DNA of 44,911 bases from Firmicutes bacterium UBA5010 (GCA_002396645.1 DGYI01000048.1:7626-52536), one strand, 5' to 3'; positions 9,031 through 17,480 are shown, numbered from the stretch's first letter. Translations and numbers: made by a program. Notes: generated by a model from the letters alone, not told the origin.

Positions 9031-9063
9031 TGCCCCCTAGTCTTCAAAGCTAGCTGTTGGATG
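9031..9063 (+). pseudogene. Possible fragment of a selenocysteine tRNA (anticodon arm with UCA)
   Basis: A 5-bp stem CTAGT (9037-9041) with GCTAG (9049-9053) closes a canonical 7-nt loop CTTCAAA, giving anticodon TCA at 9044-9046, the selenocysteine anticodon. It is preceded without a gap by TGCCCC, which resembles the 3' strand of the long D stem of bacterial tRNA-Sec, and followed by CTGTTGGATG, resembling the start of a long variable arm. No acceptor stem, D-stem 5' strand or T arm is found on either side, so this is at most a fragment. It could instead be a chance small hairpin. Confidence 0.4.
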
Positions 9064-9069
9064 TAAATA

Positions 9070-9106
9070 AAAAAGTAGGTGTAAACGCATTATATACCTA
9101 CTTTTT
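9070..9106. terminator. Bidirectional terminator between lplA and the DtxR-family gene
   Basis: AAAAAGTAGGT (9070-9080) pairs perfectly with ACCTACTTTTT (9096-9106). A/T-rich tails lie on both sides, so it can end the rightward glycine operon and the leftward regulator gene, whose stop codon overlaps the right arm. Confidence 0.85.
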
Positions 9107-9548
9107 ATTTATTTTCATCACTGATTACATTATCTAAAAATCTATTGATACAATCCAAGGTTTCTGAGTTAATCAAATGCTCAATTTTCTCTGTTTGATC
9201 AAGCAGAGTTTCCCTAACCCCTATGTATCTTAAAAAAGCTTCTATCGTATTATGCCTTAACAGCAAATATTTGCCGATATTTAAACCATTATCGGTTAAA
9301 AATACTGCTCCGTGTTTTTTATATTCACATATATCAAGCTCCGATAATTTCTTCATCATTTTGGTAGTCGAAGGTGGTCTGACATTCAATGCCTCAGACA
9401 AATCATTTACTCTGATACCATTATTGTTATCAAGGCTTAGTCTATATATCATTTCAATATAGTCCTCCATTGAAGGAGTTATGAGATTGCTGTTATTTTT
9501 GATATATTCATTAAATGTATAAAAATTTTCGTTGCTGATTTTATTCAC
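9105..9548 (-). CDS. DtxR/MntR-family metal-dependent transcriptional regulator
   Basis: Iron- or manganese-activated repressor with an N-terminal winged helix (IRVNDLSEALNVRPPSTTKM is the recognition region) and a dimerisation/metal domain. All six MntR-type metal ligands can be placed: D29 and E32 in MEDYIEMIY, H99 in LLRHNTIEAF, and E120, E123 and H124 in TEKIEHL. The protein lacks the C-terminal SH3-like domain of DtxR proper. Whether it senses Fe or Mn cannot be decided from the ligands alone; the nearby feoAB genes, with a DtxR-like palindrome at their promoter, suggest iron. The start is uncertain: the GTG at 9548 overlaps an AGGAGG ribosome site, and the family usually begins near residue 24. 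Confidence 0.88.
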   Translation of the reverse strand: MNKISNENFYTFNEYIKNNSNLITPSMEDYIEMIYRLSLDNNNGIRVNDLSEALNVRPPSTTKMMKKLSELDICEYKKHGAVFLTDNGLNIGKYLLLRHNTIEAFLRYIGVRETLLDQTEKIEHLINSETLDCINRFLDNVISDENK

Positions 9549-9635
9549 CTCCTAAGAAATTTCTCTCTTATAATTATATTTCATAATTTTTCGACTATGC
9601 ATACTACTAAGAAAGATGAACAGCTTATCTGCATT

Positions 9636-11297
9636 TTATTTAATAAATTTATTATATAGTCTGAAAATTGTAACTATACTCATTTCTCTTGAATATGTTT
9701 GTGAAGGGCTAAAATTATTATCTCCTGTACCATTCATAATTTCATTAGCATAACAATAATAAACTCCTTTTATTGCCCATTCGCTTATTGAATTGTTATC
9801 ATTGAATTTTTTATCAGTGATAGTTGAGGATAAATTCAGTAATCTCGCAGTTCTCATAAGTATTGTTGCAGCTTGTTCACGAGTGATTTTCCCATCAGGA
9901 TTAAATAAATTGTTGCCCACACCATCTATTATCCCAAGTCTAGCTACATTTAGTACATCCTTATCATCTATATCTGTGAAATAAACATCCTTTGTCGGCT
10001 TTAAATTCTTTGTTGCAGTTTTATTTATTAATTCCGATATTAGCTTAACAAACTCTTTTCTCGTTATATCCTGTTGATATAAAGATTGACACTCATCCGG
10101 CACGAGTCCGATATTTATAGCATTAATAATATCCTCTTCAGCCCATGATGCTGGAACATGAAATATCGCATTTGGCAGCGCTATTTTATCTGTTATCTTA
10201 ATCATTTCCGGATGTTCGTCATAGTCGACTTCACCTAATCCTAACTCACCCCAAGCATTAGTACCACATCCCCATAAGGTTCCATCTTCTTTTAAAGCAA
10301 TAGTAAATCCCAAATATGATGTTACATCTGCAACATCATCAAGAACCTTCTCCATTGTATATCTTGATATTGTTGTACCGTCGCCTAATTCTCCCGAATT
10401 ATTTCTTCCCCATGTCCAAAGACTATTGTCATCCTTTATAACAGTTATATGATTTATTCCCGATACTTTTTTTACATTGCTCATTATTTTAACAGGTGTA
10501 AAGCAAGCTTCATTTGATCCTTGACTGCCATCTGAAAAAGTAAAAGTATGTGTCTCAAGTTCCCCCTTATACATTAATACATCATTATCAGATCCCCAAC
10601 CCCATAATGTTCCATCTGTCTTGATTGCAAATGCGTTTGACCCTGCTCCGTAAACATTTTGAACATCATCCATTATTTTAATCGGAGCCCACCAGAACAT
10701 GTAAGGTTCCTTAGTTTTAACACCAAGAGCACCAGAATAATTTTCCTCCCAGCCCCATAATGTTCCATCATTTTTCACCGCATAAAATGAACCGATACCT
10801 GCACCTATATGTTTTACATTATCCATAATCTTCCTAGCTTTTTCAAATTCACTTCCCCATTCCCATACAGTACCGTCTGTTTTTAAAGCTAAATATCTGT
10901 TATATGAATTAGCGGTCTCTTTTACATTATCCATAACTTTCATAGGAACATCCATGCTTTCTTTTCTTTCTCCATCTATATTTTCACCTGATCCTATTAA
11001 CCACAAGCTATTATCTCTTCTTATAGCAAAGCCTCCCCACCAAGCTGCATGAACATCTATAACATCAGTCAATAGCGGCATTGGTTTTGAACGTTCATTA
11101 GATTGATCTCCTGATTGATTATTATATGTAGCTTTACCCCAATAATAAAGTGTTCCGTCTTCCTTGATAGCATAAACGCGTGCATTCGAACTAGCTATAG
11201 TATTTACAAAATGCAAAGTTTCAGCATATGCAACTGGTAACGAAATTAGTATTAACAGAGACAATAAGACAACAAATATTATAATTCTTTTTTTCAA
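9636..11297 (-). CDS. Secreted RCC1-repeat protein with C-terminal SLH domains
   Basis: A cell-surface protein of 553 residues. An N-terminal signal peptide (MKKRIIIFVVLLSLLILISL, cleavage near AYA) is followed by about seven RCC1-type beta-propeller repeats, each with a D-G-T-L-W-x-W-G core such as IKTDGTLWGWGSDND and VKNDGTLWGWEEN. From about residue 380 there are three SLH domains (SWAEEDIINAINIGLVPDEC; YFTDIDDKDVLNVARLGIID; ISEWAIKGVYYCYANEIM) that anchor proteins non-covalently to pyruvylated wall polymer. The start is TTG with AGGAG about 9 nt upstream. The ligand of the propeller is unknown. It lies outside the inserted element, so the host itself uses SLH anchoring. Confidence 0.88.
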   Translation of the reverse strand: MKKRIIIFVVLLSLLILISLPVAYAETLHFVNTIASSNARVYAIKEDGTLYYWGKATYNNQSGDQSNERSKPMPLLTDVIDVHAAWWGGFAIRRDNSLWLIGSGENIDGERKESMDVPMKVMDNVKETANSYNRYLALKTDGTVWEWGSEFEKARKIMDNVKHIGAGIGSFYAVKNDGTLWGWEENYSGALGVKTKEPYMFWWAPIKIMDDVQNVYGAGSNAFAIKTDGTLWGWGSDNDVLMYKGELETHTFTFSDGSQGSNEACFTPVKIMSNVKKVSGINHITVIKDDNSLWTWGRNNSGELGDGTTISRYTMEKVLDDVADVTSYLGFTIALKEDGTLWGCGTNAWGELGLGEVDYDEHPEMIKITDKIALPNAIFHVPASWAEEDIINAINIGLVPDECQSLYQQDITRKEFVKLISELINKTATKNLKPTKDVYFTDIDDKDVLNVARLGIIDGVGNNLFNPDGKITREQAATILMRTARLLNLSSTITDKKFNDNNSISEWAIKGVYYCYANEIMNGTGDNNFSPSQTYSREMSIVTIFRLYNKFIK

Positions 11298-11582
11298 TTT
11301 TTTATCTCCTATAGTTTTTAATGTTATATAAATTTCAAAATTATCTAATTTTATATTATTTTAGATATATTTTCTATATTACCTGATGTTTTTATTTTTG
11401 TATAGTAATTTTTTACAAGGTAAATAATTTATTACATTTAATTTTCATCTTCAAATTATTATCTTATATTCTAAAAACATACAACTTTTAGTAGCAAAAT
11501 TGTTTATAAGTCATAGAATAAATTATGTTTTAGCTTTGGCTAAAATATAATTTTAAGCATTAATAAAAGAAAGAGGGCATTT
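11298..11582. other. Divergent AT-rich spacer between the RCC1/SLH gene and feoA
   Basis: About 285 nt that must hold promoters for the leftward surface protein gene and the rightward feoAB operon. Apart from the palindrome and TATAAT at 11528-11551, listed separately, no RNA gene or strong hairpin is apparent. Confidence 0.5.
11528..11551 (+). promoter_or_regulatory. DtxR-like operator overlapping the feoAB promoter
   Basis: TTTTAGC (11528-11534) and GCTAAAA (11539-11545) form a perfect inverted repeat with a 4-nt spacer, similar in layout to iron-dependent DtxR/IdeR boxes (TTAG..CTAA half-sites). A perfect TATAAT -10 box follows directly at 11546-11551, so a bound repressor would cover the space between -35 and -10. 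The likely ligand is the DtxR/MntR-type protein encoded at 9105-9548. The palindrome is seen; the binding is inferred. Confidence 0.55.
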
Positions 11583-11804
11583 ATGAAAAATTTATCTGAA
11601 GTTAATATAGGTGATAATATTACTATAATTAAAAATAACGCAAATGAATCATTGAAAGAAAGATTGCTTGCATTGGGTCTGACAACCGGAGCAAATGTAG
11701 AAGTATTAAGAAAAGGACCAAAGAATAATCTGACGGTATACAGAATCAGAGGTGCAATGATAGCGCTCAGAAATGAAGAAATAATGAATATTATTTGCGG
11801 TTAA
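11583..11804 (+). CDS. feoA: Ferrous iron transport protein A
   Basis: Small (73 aa) SH3-like cytoplasmic partner of FeoB. Family features are LSEVNIGDNITII at the start, the RLLALGLTTGANVEVLRKGP turn, and a closing YRIRGAMIALRNEEIMNII strand. ATG at 11583 follows an AGAGGG ribosome site. It is 24 nt upstream of feoB and shares its promoter. It is itself intact, but its partner gene is split by the inserted element. Confidence 0.93.
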   Translation: MKNLSEVNIGDNITIIKNNANESLKERLLALGLTTGANVEVLRKGPKNNLTVYRIRGAMIALRNEEIMNIICG

Positions 11805-11828
11805 GAACTTTATAGGGGGAAATATAAA

Positions 11829-13142
11829 ATGGGGTTAACTTCACAATCAACAGGTAGGGTAAAACCTGGAGATATTTTTTATGTTGAAAAAGAAAAAGGC
11901 GAACATGTAATAGCCTTGGCTGGTAATCCTAACACGGGAAAAAGCACTGTTTTTAACTATCTGACCGGTTTAAAGCAACACACCGGTAACTGGCCCGGTA
12001 AAACAGTAGTAAATGCACAGGGGGAATATTCGTACAATAAAAATGACTATATATTAGTCGATTTGCCGGGTGCATATTCGTTGTTTACATCATCAAAGGA
12101 TGAGGAGGTAGCAAAAGATTTTATATGCTTTGGAAACCATGATGCCGTTGTAGTTGTAGCTGATGCTTCATGTCTTGAGAGGAATCTCAATCTGGTTTTT
12201 CAAATAATGGAGCTGACAGATAATGTAATATTATGTGTAAACTTAATAGATGAGGCTAAGAAAAAGAATATTTATATAAATAGAGGAATGCTGGAAAAAC
12301 TGCTTAATATACCCGTTATACTTACAGCCGCAAGAAGTGGCATAGGTATGGATGAGTTGAAAAATTGTATAGAGGAGGTAGTGTTAAAAAAACGATTAAT
12401 CAAACCTAACAGAGTAATATATAATGAAAAAATAGAAGATAAGGTAAATTGTATAGTCCCTGTACTCGAGAGCTACGGAATCGACAATCCTCGATATTAT
12501 GCCCTAAGATTTTTAGACAGTAGCTTAAATTATTTCGAAAATGCATGCAATCTGCCGCAGAGTCAAGAAAAAACAGATGAAATGCTGGAAGAAATCAAAT
12601 TATGCGTTAATATAGATGATGATAAAGATGTTCTGAGAGAAGAAATATCCAAGGAAAACTATGAGCATGCAAAATATATAAAGGACAAATGTGTAAAAGA
12701 GGACTCAAAAAAGCTTTATATCGACAAAAAAATTGACGATATAATAACCTCAAAAATTTTTGGAATACCAATAATGCTTCTGATGCTTGGGGTTATATTA
12801 TGGCTGACTATACAGGGAGCTAACTACCCTTCGCAGCTACTCAGCAAAATGCTGTTCAGCTTTGAAGGAGTTCTGACAAATTTATGTCTACAATACGGAA
12901 TCCCCGATTTCATACATGGTATTTTAGTATTGGGATTATACAGAACTTTGTCCTGGGTTATATCCGTAATGCTCCCTCCTATGGCAATCTTTTTCCCGTT
13001 ATTTACCTTGCTGGAGGATTTAGGTTATTTACCGAGAGTAGCATTTAATTTAGACCATTTATTCAAAAAAGCCTGCGCTCACGGAAAACAGTGTCTTTGT
13101 ATGTGCATGGTTAATATATGCTATAATTGTTTATCTCATTGA
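11829..13142 (+). CDS. feoB: Ferrous iron transporter FeoB, N-terminal part; gene split by the element
   Basis: FeoB is a membrane GTPase that imports Fe2+. This part holds the G domain: P-loop GNPNTGKST (residues 33-41), switch HTGNWPGKTV, DLPG at 78-81 and NLID near 138. A helical spacer and the first membrane segments (IPIMLLMLGVILWLTI onward) with the start of the first gate region (ILVLGLYRTLSWVISVMLPP) follow. The true feoB sequence ends at codon 427 in AHGKQCLCMCM (position 13110). The last few codons to 13142 are read-through into the inserted DNA. The continuation lies 11.9 kb away at 25038. As it stands the protein lacks most of the transport domain and should not work. Ribosome site AGGGGGA before ATG 11829. 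Confidence 0.95.
   Translation: MGLTSQSTGRVKPGDIFYVEKEKGEHVIALAGNPNTGKSTVFNYLTGLKQHTGNWPGKTVVNAQGEYSYNKNDYILVDLPGAYSLFTSSKDEEVAKDFICFGNHDAVVVVADASCLERNLNLVFQIMELTDNVILCVNLIDEAKKKNIYINRGMLEKLLNIPVILTAARSGIGMDELKNCIEEVVLKKRLIKPNRVIYNEKIEDKVNCIVPVLESYGIDNPRYYALRFLDSSLNYFENACNLPQSQEKTDEMLEEIKLCVNIDDDKDVLREEISKENYEHAKYIKDKCVKEDSKKLYIDKKIDDIITSKIFGIPIMLLMLGVILWLTIQGANYPSQLLSKMLFSFEGVLTNLCLQYGIPDFIHGILVLGLYRTLSWVISVMLPPMAIFFPLFTLLEDLGYLPRVAFNLDHLFKKACAHGKQCLCMCMVNICYNCLSH
13102..13110. repeat. Left attachment core (attL) of the element
   Basis: TGTGCATGG, identical to the right core. To its left lies feoB (CAG TGT CTT TGT A), to its right element DNA (TTAATATATGCT). Serine recombinases exchange strands at a central dinucleotide; the TG at the start of this core sits at the centre of the reconstructed palindromic attP. 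Confidence 0.8.
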
Positions 13143-14765
13143 ATATGTTGTTTCATTTAAGTTTCCAATAAAGCGATAATAAATTTTAATAGTTTGCTGT
13201 TTTATCTTCCCTTTCAGGGTACTGGTGTATACACCTTGACCAATTTCTATTTTTTCTATGAGTTTATACAATAGATCTGATGTGAGCTCATTTATTTCCA
13301 TTATTTCATTTAATAAATTAAAGAAATTTATATAAGCTTTTTTTTGCTCATCAGCTTCATTTTTAATTGAGCTGTTTTTTTCCAATATGAGGCTTATTTG
13401 CATTTGCTCTTTCTCATAGTCATTCATGAGCTTGTCAAAACGCTCATTACTGATTTTCCCAGAAACATTATCCTCATAAAGCCTTTTTATAATATTGTCC
13501 AATTCTCTGTTTCTCTCTGAAAGCTTCAGCATATCTTTATTATTAAAAATATTTGTATCTTTTGCAACTCTGCTATCATACTCATTTGTTATTAACTTTA
13601 CTATATCATTTCTTTCCTTATCTGACAAGTTAATTTGTTTTTTTAGTTCCTCTAATACAATATCATATAAAGCTTCATAGTCAATAAAATGATTGCTGCA
13701 CCTTTTACTACCATAAAGCTTATATTTGCCACATACTAGATTAGCTATAGCACCTTTTTTTCGTGTACCAGTTGTTGACATATTGCTTCCACAGTCAGAG
13801 CATTTAGCAATTCCTGAAAATATATTTCTGAAATCTGACTTACGTTTATTCGTTCTTGTAATTATATATTGCTTTACAATATCAAATGTATCCTGGTCTA
13901 TTATTGCCTCGTGTTTATTTTTCGTGATTTTCCATTCATCCTTTGGCTTTTGAATAGTTTTTTTACTTTTAAAAGAAACTTTACAAGTTTTTCCTTGAAC
14001 ATTATGGCCAAGATATGTTTCTCTTTTTAATATTTTAGTTATAGTAGCCGATGTCCACTCTTTATATTTTGAAAAATCATCTATACTTAAATTAGGATGC
14101 ATATAACATTTATATACTGCCGGGGGCATAATATTATCATTATTTAGCTTTCTAGCAATATCTATAGGCCTATACCCATTAACCGCCATTGAAAATATCT
14201 CTTTTACTATAGTTGCTGAATACGGATCTATTACAAGCTTATTTTTATTATGTTCATCTTTTTTATATCCATATGGAGCAAAATTGCCTATATAATCTCC
14301 ATCTTCCATTTTGGCAATAAATGCAGAACGTATTTTTTTAGAAGTATCCCTTGCATATAATTCGTTTATAACATTTTTAAACGGTGCAATATCATTGTAC
14401 GGACTATCAGAATCATAACCATCATTTATTGCAATATATCTTACACCATGCTCCGGAAAATAAATTTCGGTATATTGTCCTGTCGTGATATAATCTCTAC
14501 CAAGTCTAGATAGATCTTTAGTTATAACCATATTTATTTTTCCACTTTCAATGTCATTAATCATTCTTTTAAAGTCCGGTCTATCAAAATTAGTTCCACT
14601 CCATCCGTCATCTATATATACATCATATATTTTATATCCATTTTCATTAGCATAAGTTTCAAGTATTTTTCTCTGCGTTAAAATGCTTGAACTTTCTGCA
14701 GTTCCTTCATCTTCTCTTGATAATCTCATATACAAGCCAGTATTATAAGTTGTTTCAGCTTTCAA
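13131..14765 (-). CDS. Large serine recombinase (TnpX-like integrase/excisionase)
   Basis: Site-specific recombinase that integrates and excises the element. Domain order: N-terminal resolvase catalytic domain with nucleophile Ser16 in LYMRLSREDE, the arginine-rich motif TKDLSRLGRDYI, and YIDDGWSGTNFDRPDF. Then comes the recombinase DNA-binding domain (APYGYKKDEHNKNKLVIDPY), a zinc ribbon (CSDCGSNM ... CGKYKLYGSKRCSNH), a long coiled coil (residues about 410-470) and a C-terminal tail ending EKIEIGQGVYTSTLKGKIKQ. At 544 residues it is full length for the family. The TTG at 14765 is the likely start, with GGAGG 8 nt upstream; a nearer ATG in that leader is out of frame and ends after three further codons. 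The gene lies next to attL, as expected for an integrase. Confidence 0.95.
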   Translation of the reverse strand: MKAETTYNTGLYMRLSREDEGTAESSSILTQRKILETYANENGYKIYDVYIDDGWSGTNFDRPDFKRMINDIESGKINMVITKDLSRLGRDYITTGQYTEIYFPEHGVRYIAINDGYDSDSPYNDIAPFKNVINELYARDTSKKIRSAFIAKMEDGDYIGNFAPYGYKKDEHNKNKLVIDPYSATIVKEIFSMAVNGYRPIDIARKLNNDNIMPPAVYKCYMHPNLSIDDFSKYKEWTSATITKILKRETYLGHNVQGKTCKVSFKSKKTIQKPKDEWKITKNKHEAIIDQDTFDIVKQYIITRTNKRKSDFRNIFSGIAKCSDCGSNMSTTGTRKKGAIANLVCGKYKLYGSKRCSNHFIDYEALYDIVLEELKKQINLSDKERNDIVKLITNEYDSRVAKDTNIFNNKDMLKLSERNRELDNIIKRLYEDNVSGKISNERFDKLMNDYEKEQMQISLILEKNSSIKNEADEQKKAYINFFNLLNEIMEINELTSDLLYKLIEKIEIGQGVYTSTLKGKIKQQTIKIYYRFIGNLNETTYSMR

Positions 14766-14863
14766 GCATTTTACCTCCTCTCAATAATCTCGAAAACTTA
14801 TAAAAACAACCCATATTTCTATGGGTTTTATTCTAACAAAATTTTATCCTCAATTCAAGTATT

Positions 14864-14998
14864 CTACATTTGTTTTACTTTAGTTGATAATAGTTCTTTG
14901 ATTATCTCTGCGATTGTTTTTTTGCCATAGAAACTCTCTACTCTATATGTATCAGTAGGTTTTGTATTAATATTTTTATCTAAGTTTACACTTGACAT
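14864..14998 (-). CDS. Small TnpW-like transposon-encoded protein
   Basis: A 44-residue protein beginning MSSVNLDKNINTKPTDTY, with ATG at 14998 and a good GAGGTG ribosome site upstream. Its C-terminal part (TYRVESFYGKKTIAEIIKEL) matches the pattern of the short TnpW-like proteins found beside TnpX-type recombinases: a small strand followed by a helix that starts with a repeated acidic/isoleucine pattern. The role of such proteins is unknown. Its place directly upstream of the recombinase on the same strand supports the assignment. Confidence 0.6.
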   Translation of the reverse strand: MSSVNLDKNINTKPTDTYRVESFYGKKTIAEIIKELLSTKVKQM

Positions 14999-15055
14999 AT
15001 TATCACCTCGTATAATTATATGTTGATATAACGTAAAATATAATATTTCTAGCAC

Positions 15056-15420
15056 ATAAATTTACGCTATTACTCATGTGCCGTTTACATTTTCCTGATT
15101 CATCATAATTATACCCGGCACTCTTATCTGCACTAACTCGTGCAGATGTAAAATGGCGCTAACAATTACTTCCTAAATCATTAAATTAAAATTCAACTGT
15201 ACACTATTTCACTCTGCAGCATAAAGCCATTTTGTATCTTATATATTAAAATTATATTTATTTTTTACAAGGGGTATTAGGGGTATCCCCTAAAAAATCG
15301 CATATGGGTACTCATATGCACTGCTTGCTATTCTTAAAAAACAGTTTTCGCTTTTATTTGCTTTCTGAAAGAAAAATACTGCTTTCGGGTTTTGTTTGAA
15401 AGCAGTATTTAATTATATTT
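15056..15420. other. Non-coding region of the element with several hairpins
   Basis: A 365-bp stretch without a credible gene but rich in perfect inverted repeats: ATCTGCAC/GTGCAGAT (15126-15133 / 15140-15147), TTAGGGG/CCCCTAA (15277-15283 / 15287-15293), GCATATG/CATATGC (15300-15306 / 15313-15319), and the terminator at 15374-15410. The region also has the promoter for the small protein and recombinase genes on the minus strand. The density of small hairpins is like that of transfer or replication origins, but no known origin was recognised. Confidence 0.5.
15374..15410 (-). terminator. Terminator after the surface-protein genes
   Basis: AAATACTGCTTTC (15374-15386) pairs perfectly with GAAAGCAGTATTT (15398-15410). 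On the minus strand it follows the stop codon of the 274-aa membrane protein gene by about 10 nt and is followed by a T-rich tract. Confidence 0.8.
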
Positions 15421-16245
15421 TTATTTATCTATTATTTTAACATTCTGCTTTAACACATAATCTTGCAATACAGTTAAGCTGATATATTCGTCATCATATT
15501 TTATAAATATAGCCTCACCTTCAGAAGTAGTCCTAACTAATTGTATATTATCACTAAGGATCTCCCAGTCGTAAAATACGTATTTCCCATCTTCAATCTT
15601 AAATCTTACATTTGCAATGTTTGTTTTATCTCTTGCATATTCTGCTATTGGATTTTTACTAACATAAACATAATATTGAATAAAGTCAATATACTCTAAG
15701 CACAGTTTATTATCCATAGGTTTTATTACAAATGGGACTTCAGTATATAACCTATTAAACCTAGTCGGAATTCCATTTTCATCTAATTTTACAGTATATA
15801 ATTCAAGTTCAACAACTTCATTAGGTAATAAATTTTTATCTGATAATTTTTTTTCAAAATTTTCTTGATAATAACTCACCCTATCATAGAAAAAATTAAT
15901 TTCATATGAGTTTTTATCATTAGGAAATTTAACAATACCTTTACTGTTTCCTTTATCATATAATGTTTTGTTTTTACCTTTGATTATGTATATTTCATAA
16001 TTGCCATTATAATTAAAACCGTTTATTTCCATTGATGATACCAATCTATGATTATCTTCTACTGTAACCAGAGTAATTAAATTATTATTTTCTCTGTAAA
16101 AGGATCCTGGTAGTTTTCTTTCTGAGTTTGACTCTATATAATTAATATATACTTTATTATTATCAATGTTGCTTATATACACCGAAATACCAATGGTTAA
16201 TGTAACAACTATACATATTAGTGATATAATTAATATTTTTTTCAT
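15421..16245 (-). CDS. Membrane-anchored extracellular protein of unknown function
   Basis: 274 residues. An N-terminal hydrophobic segment (MKKILIISLICIVVTLTIGI) with no cysteine lipobox indicates either a signal peptide or a single membrane anchor, with the rest outside the cell. The remainder is rich in beta-strand-like stretches (YEIYIIKGKNKTLYDKG; EVVELELYTVKLDENGIP) and ends without SLH or LPxTG signals. No family was recognised. ATG at 16245 has an AAAGGAG ribosome site. It is 13 nt from the preceding gene (16259-17428) on the same strand and is presumably co-transcribed with it; the pair is likely to work together at the surface. Confidence 0.75.
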   Translation of the reverse strand: MKKILIISLICIVVTLTIGISVYISNIDNNKVYINYIESNSERKLPGSFYRENNNLITLVTVEDNHRLVSSMEINGFNYNGNYEIYIIKGKNKTLYDKGNSKGIVKFPNDKNSYEINFFYDRVSYYQENFEKKLSDKNLLPNEVVELELYTVKLDENGIPTRFNRLYTEVPFVIKPMDNKLCLEYIDFIQYYVYVSKNPIAEYARDKTNIANVRFKIEDGKYVFYDWEILSDNIQLVRTTSEGEAIFIKYDDEYISLTVLQDYVLKQNVKIIDK

Positions 16246-16258
16246 TTAATCTACTCCT

Positions 16259-17428
16259 TTAATTATTTAAATCAATAGTAGCACTTGTTTCTTCACGAAA
16301 AACCATTGTTCCGTCCGGAAAGATTACCCAATGACCGATACATTTCATATCATCAATTTTTTCACTATTAATAGTTATTTTATTTTGTGTTGTTGTTATA
16401 TTTTTCTTAGGCAATAGTTCCTCACCTTCTGCATTATCTTTCCTATACTCTATTGTAATATTTGATGTGTTATCGTCTCCACCAGTTCCGCTTGAGTTAT
16501 AATAGAAAGTTATGATATTCTTTTTACTCTCCTGTTTCAGCGTTATTCTTGCACTATCTCCATTTAATGTTTTACTTGATATTACTTTGTCATTTTCATC
16601 TAAAATTTCATGTTTATATTCACCAGTATAATCGTATCCGGAAACAGATTCTGGATATATATCAATAGGCTTTATCTCTTTTAATGATTGATATTTTGTT
16701 TCCTGATATATTGCTTTTCCGGTTGCTTTATCTATATATCTCATCTTATATCTATCCCATTTATAGACTGCATCAACCGGGAAATTAATACCGAAGTGTT
16801 TTATCATATTCTTTTGAGTTGTATCACTCCAACTAGTTCCATATTCATACTCAATACCGTTTAATATTCCTTTGCCATCTTTGTTAAGGATAACATTTGA
16901 ACCATGTCCCTCATTTGGCGTATATGTTCCTGAAGGTATATATATCAATCCGGATCTCGCTTCACCATCAAAAGTATCATATAAGCGTGTCAAAGTATCA
17001 TTAACACGGATACCCATTCTTGCATTTAAGTATACTTGTAATTTATTGTGCCAGTAATACTCTTCATCAATACCTAATATGTCATATACTGTCTCTATAT
17101 ATATTTTAACTTTTTCCTTACTTCCACTTACAATTGGTTTAAAATCATTATTTGTCATAAAATATTGAGTATCATAATTTGCCTTTCTTAAAGGTAAAAA
17201 TTCACCTGTTGTTGCATCTTTTATTGAAATGGTATAGCCATATCCATAATATTTATATTTTGCTGATGTTATATTATGATCAAGCTCAAATTTTATAAAC
17301 TGTCCTTTACTATCTCTATCCGAAGTAGGTACTGCTGGATCTTCTGTCACTGCATATATAACTACTCCTATTATTGCAATAACTATAACAGCAATTGCTG
17401 ATAATATTACTATTTTATTTTTTTTCAT
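16259..17428 (-). CDS. Membrane-anchored protein with a MucBP-like domain
   Basis: About 389 residues. An N-terminal transmembrane segment (KIVILSAIAVIVIAIIGVVI) is followed by an unrecognised beta-rich region. A segment near residues 235-320 (RYIDKATGKAIYQETKYQSL ... GYDYTGEY ... NIITFYYN) has the layout of MucBP-type repeats: an initial Y-I-D-x-x-T-G, an internal G-Y-x-Y, and a closing strand ending F-Y-Y. These repeats are common in wall-associated adhesins. The start is placed at the ATG at 17428 because a GGAGG ribosome site lies just upstream; the in-frame ATG at 17440 precedes that ribosome site. The gene begins immediately after a terminator that ends the SLH protein gene, so its expression may depend on read-through. 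Confidence 0.7.
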   Translation of the reverse strand: MKKNKIVILSAIAVIVIAIIGVVIYAVTEDPAVPTSDRDSKGQFIKFELDHNITSAKYKYYGYGYTISIKDATTGEFLPLRKANYDTQYFMTNNDFKPIVSGSKEKVKIYIETVYDILGIDEEYYWHNKLQVYLNARMGIRVNDTLTRLYDTFDGEARSGLIYIPSGTYTPNEGHGSNVILNKDGKGILNGIEYEYGTSWSDTTQKNMIKHFGINFPVDAVYKWDRYKMRYIDKATGKAIYQETKYQSLKEIKPIDIYPESVSGYDYTGEYKHEILDENDKVISSKTLNGDSARITLKQESKKNIITFYYNSSGTGGDDNTSNITIEYRKDNAEGEELLPKKNITTTQNKITINSEKIDDMKCIGHWVIFPDGTMVFREETSATIDLNN

Positions 17429-17440
17429 TTTTCCTCCCAT

Positions 17441-17471
17441 AAAAAAAACAGTATTGCAAGCTCAATACTGT
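17441..17471 (-). terminator. Terminator between the SLH protein gene and the MucBP-like gene
   Basis: On the minus strand ACAGTATTG and CAATACTGT pair perfectly (arms 17448-17456 and 17463-17471) and are followed by eight Ts, the textbook intrinsic terminator form. The ribosome site of the next gene starts within a few nucleotides of the T tract, so no promoter fits between them. Confidence 0.85.
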
Positions 17472-17480
17472 TCTTAGTTT

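Noticed and set aside
13102..13110. The 9-bp repeat as a target-site duplication from a DDE transposase
   Set aside because: No DDE transposase and no terminal inverted repeats at the junctions; a large serine recombinase lies next to the site, so a shared att core is the better reading.
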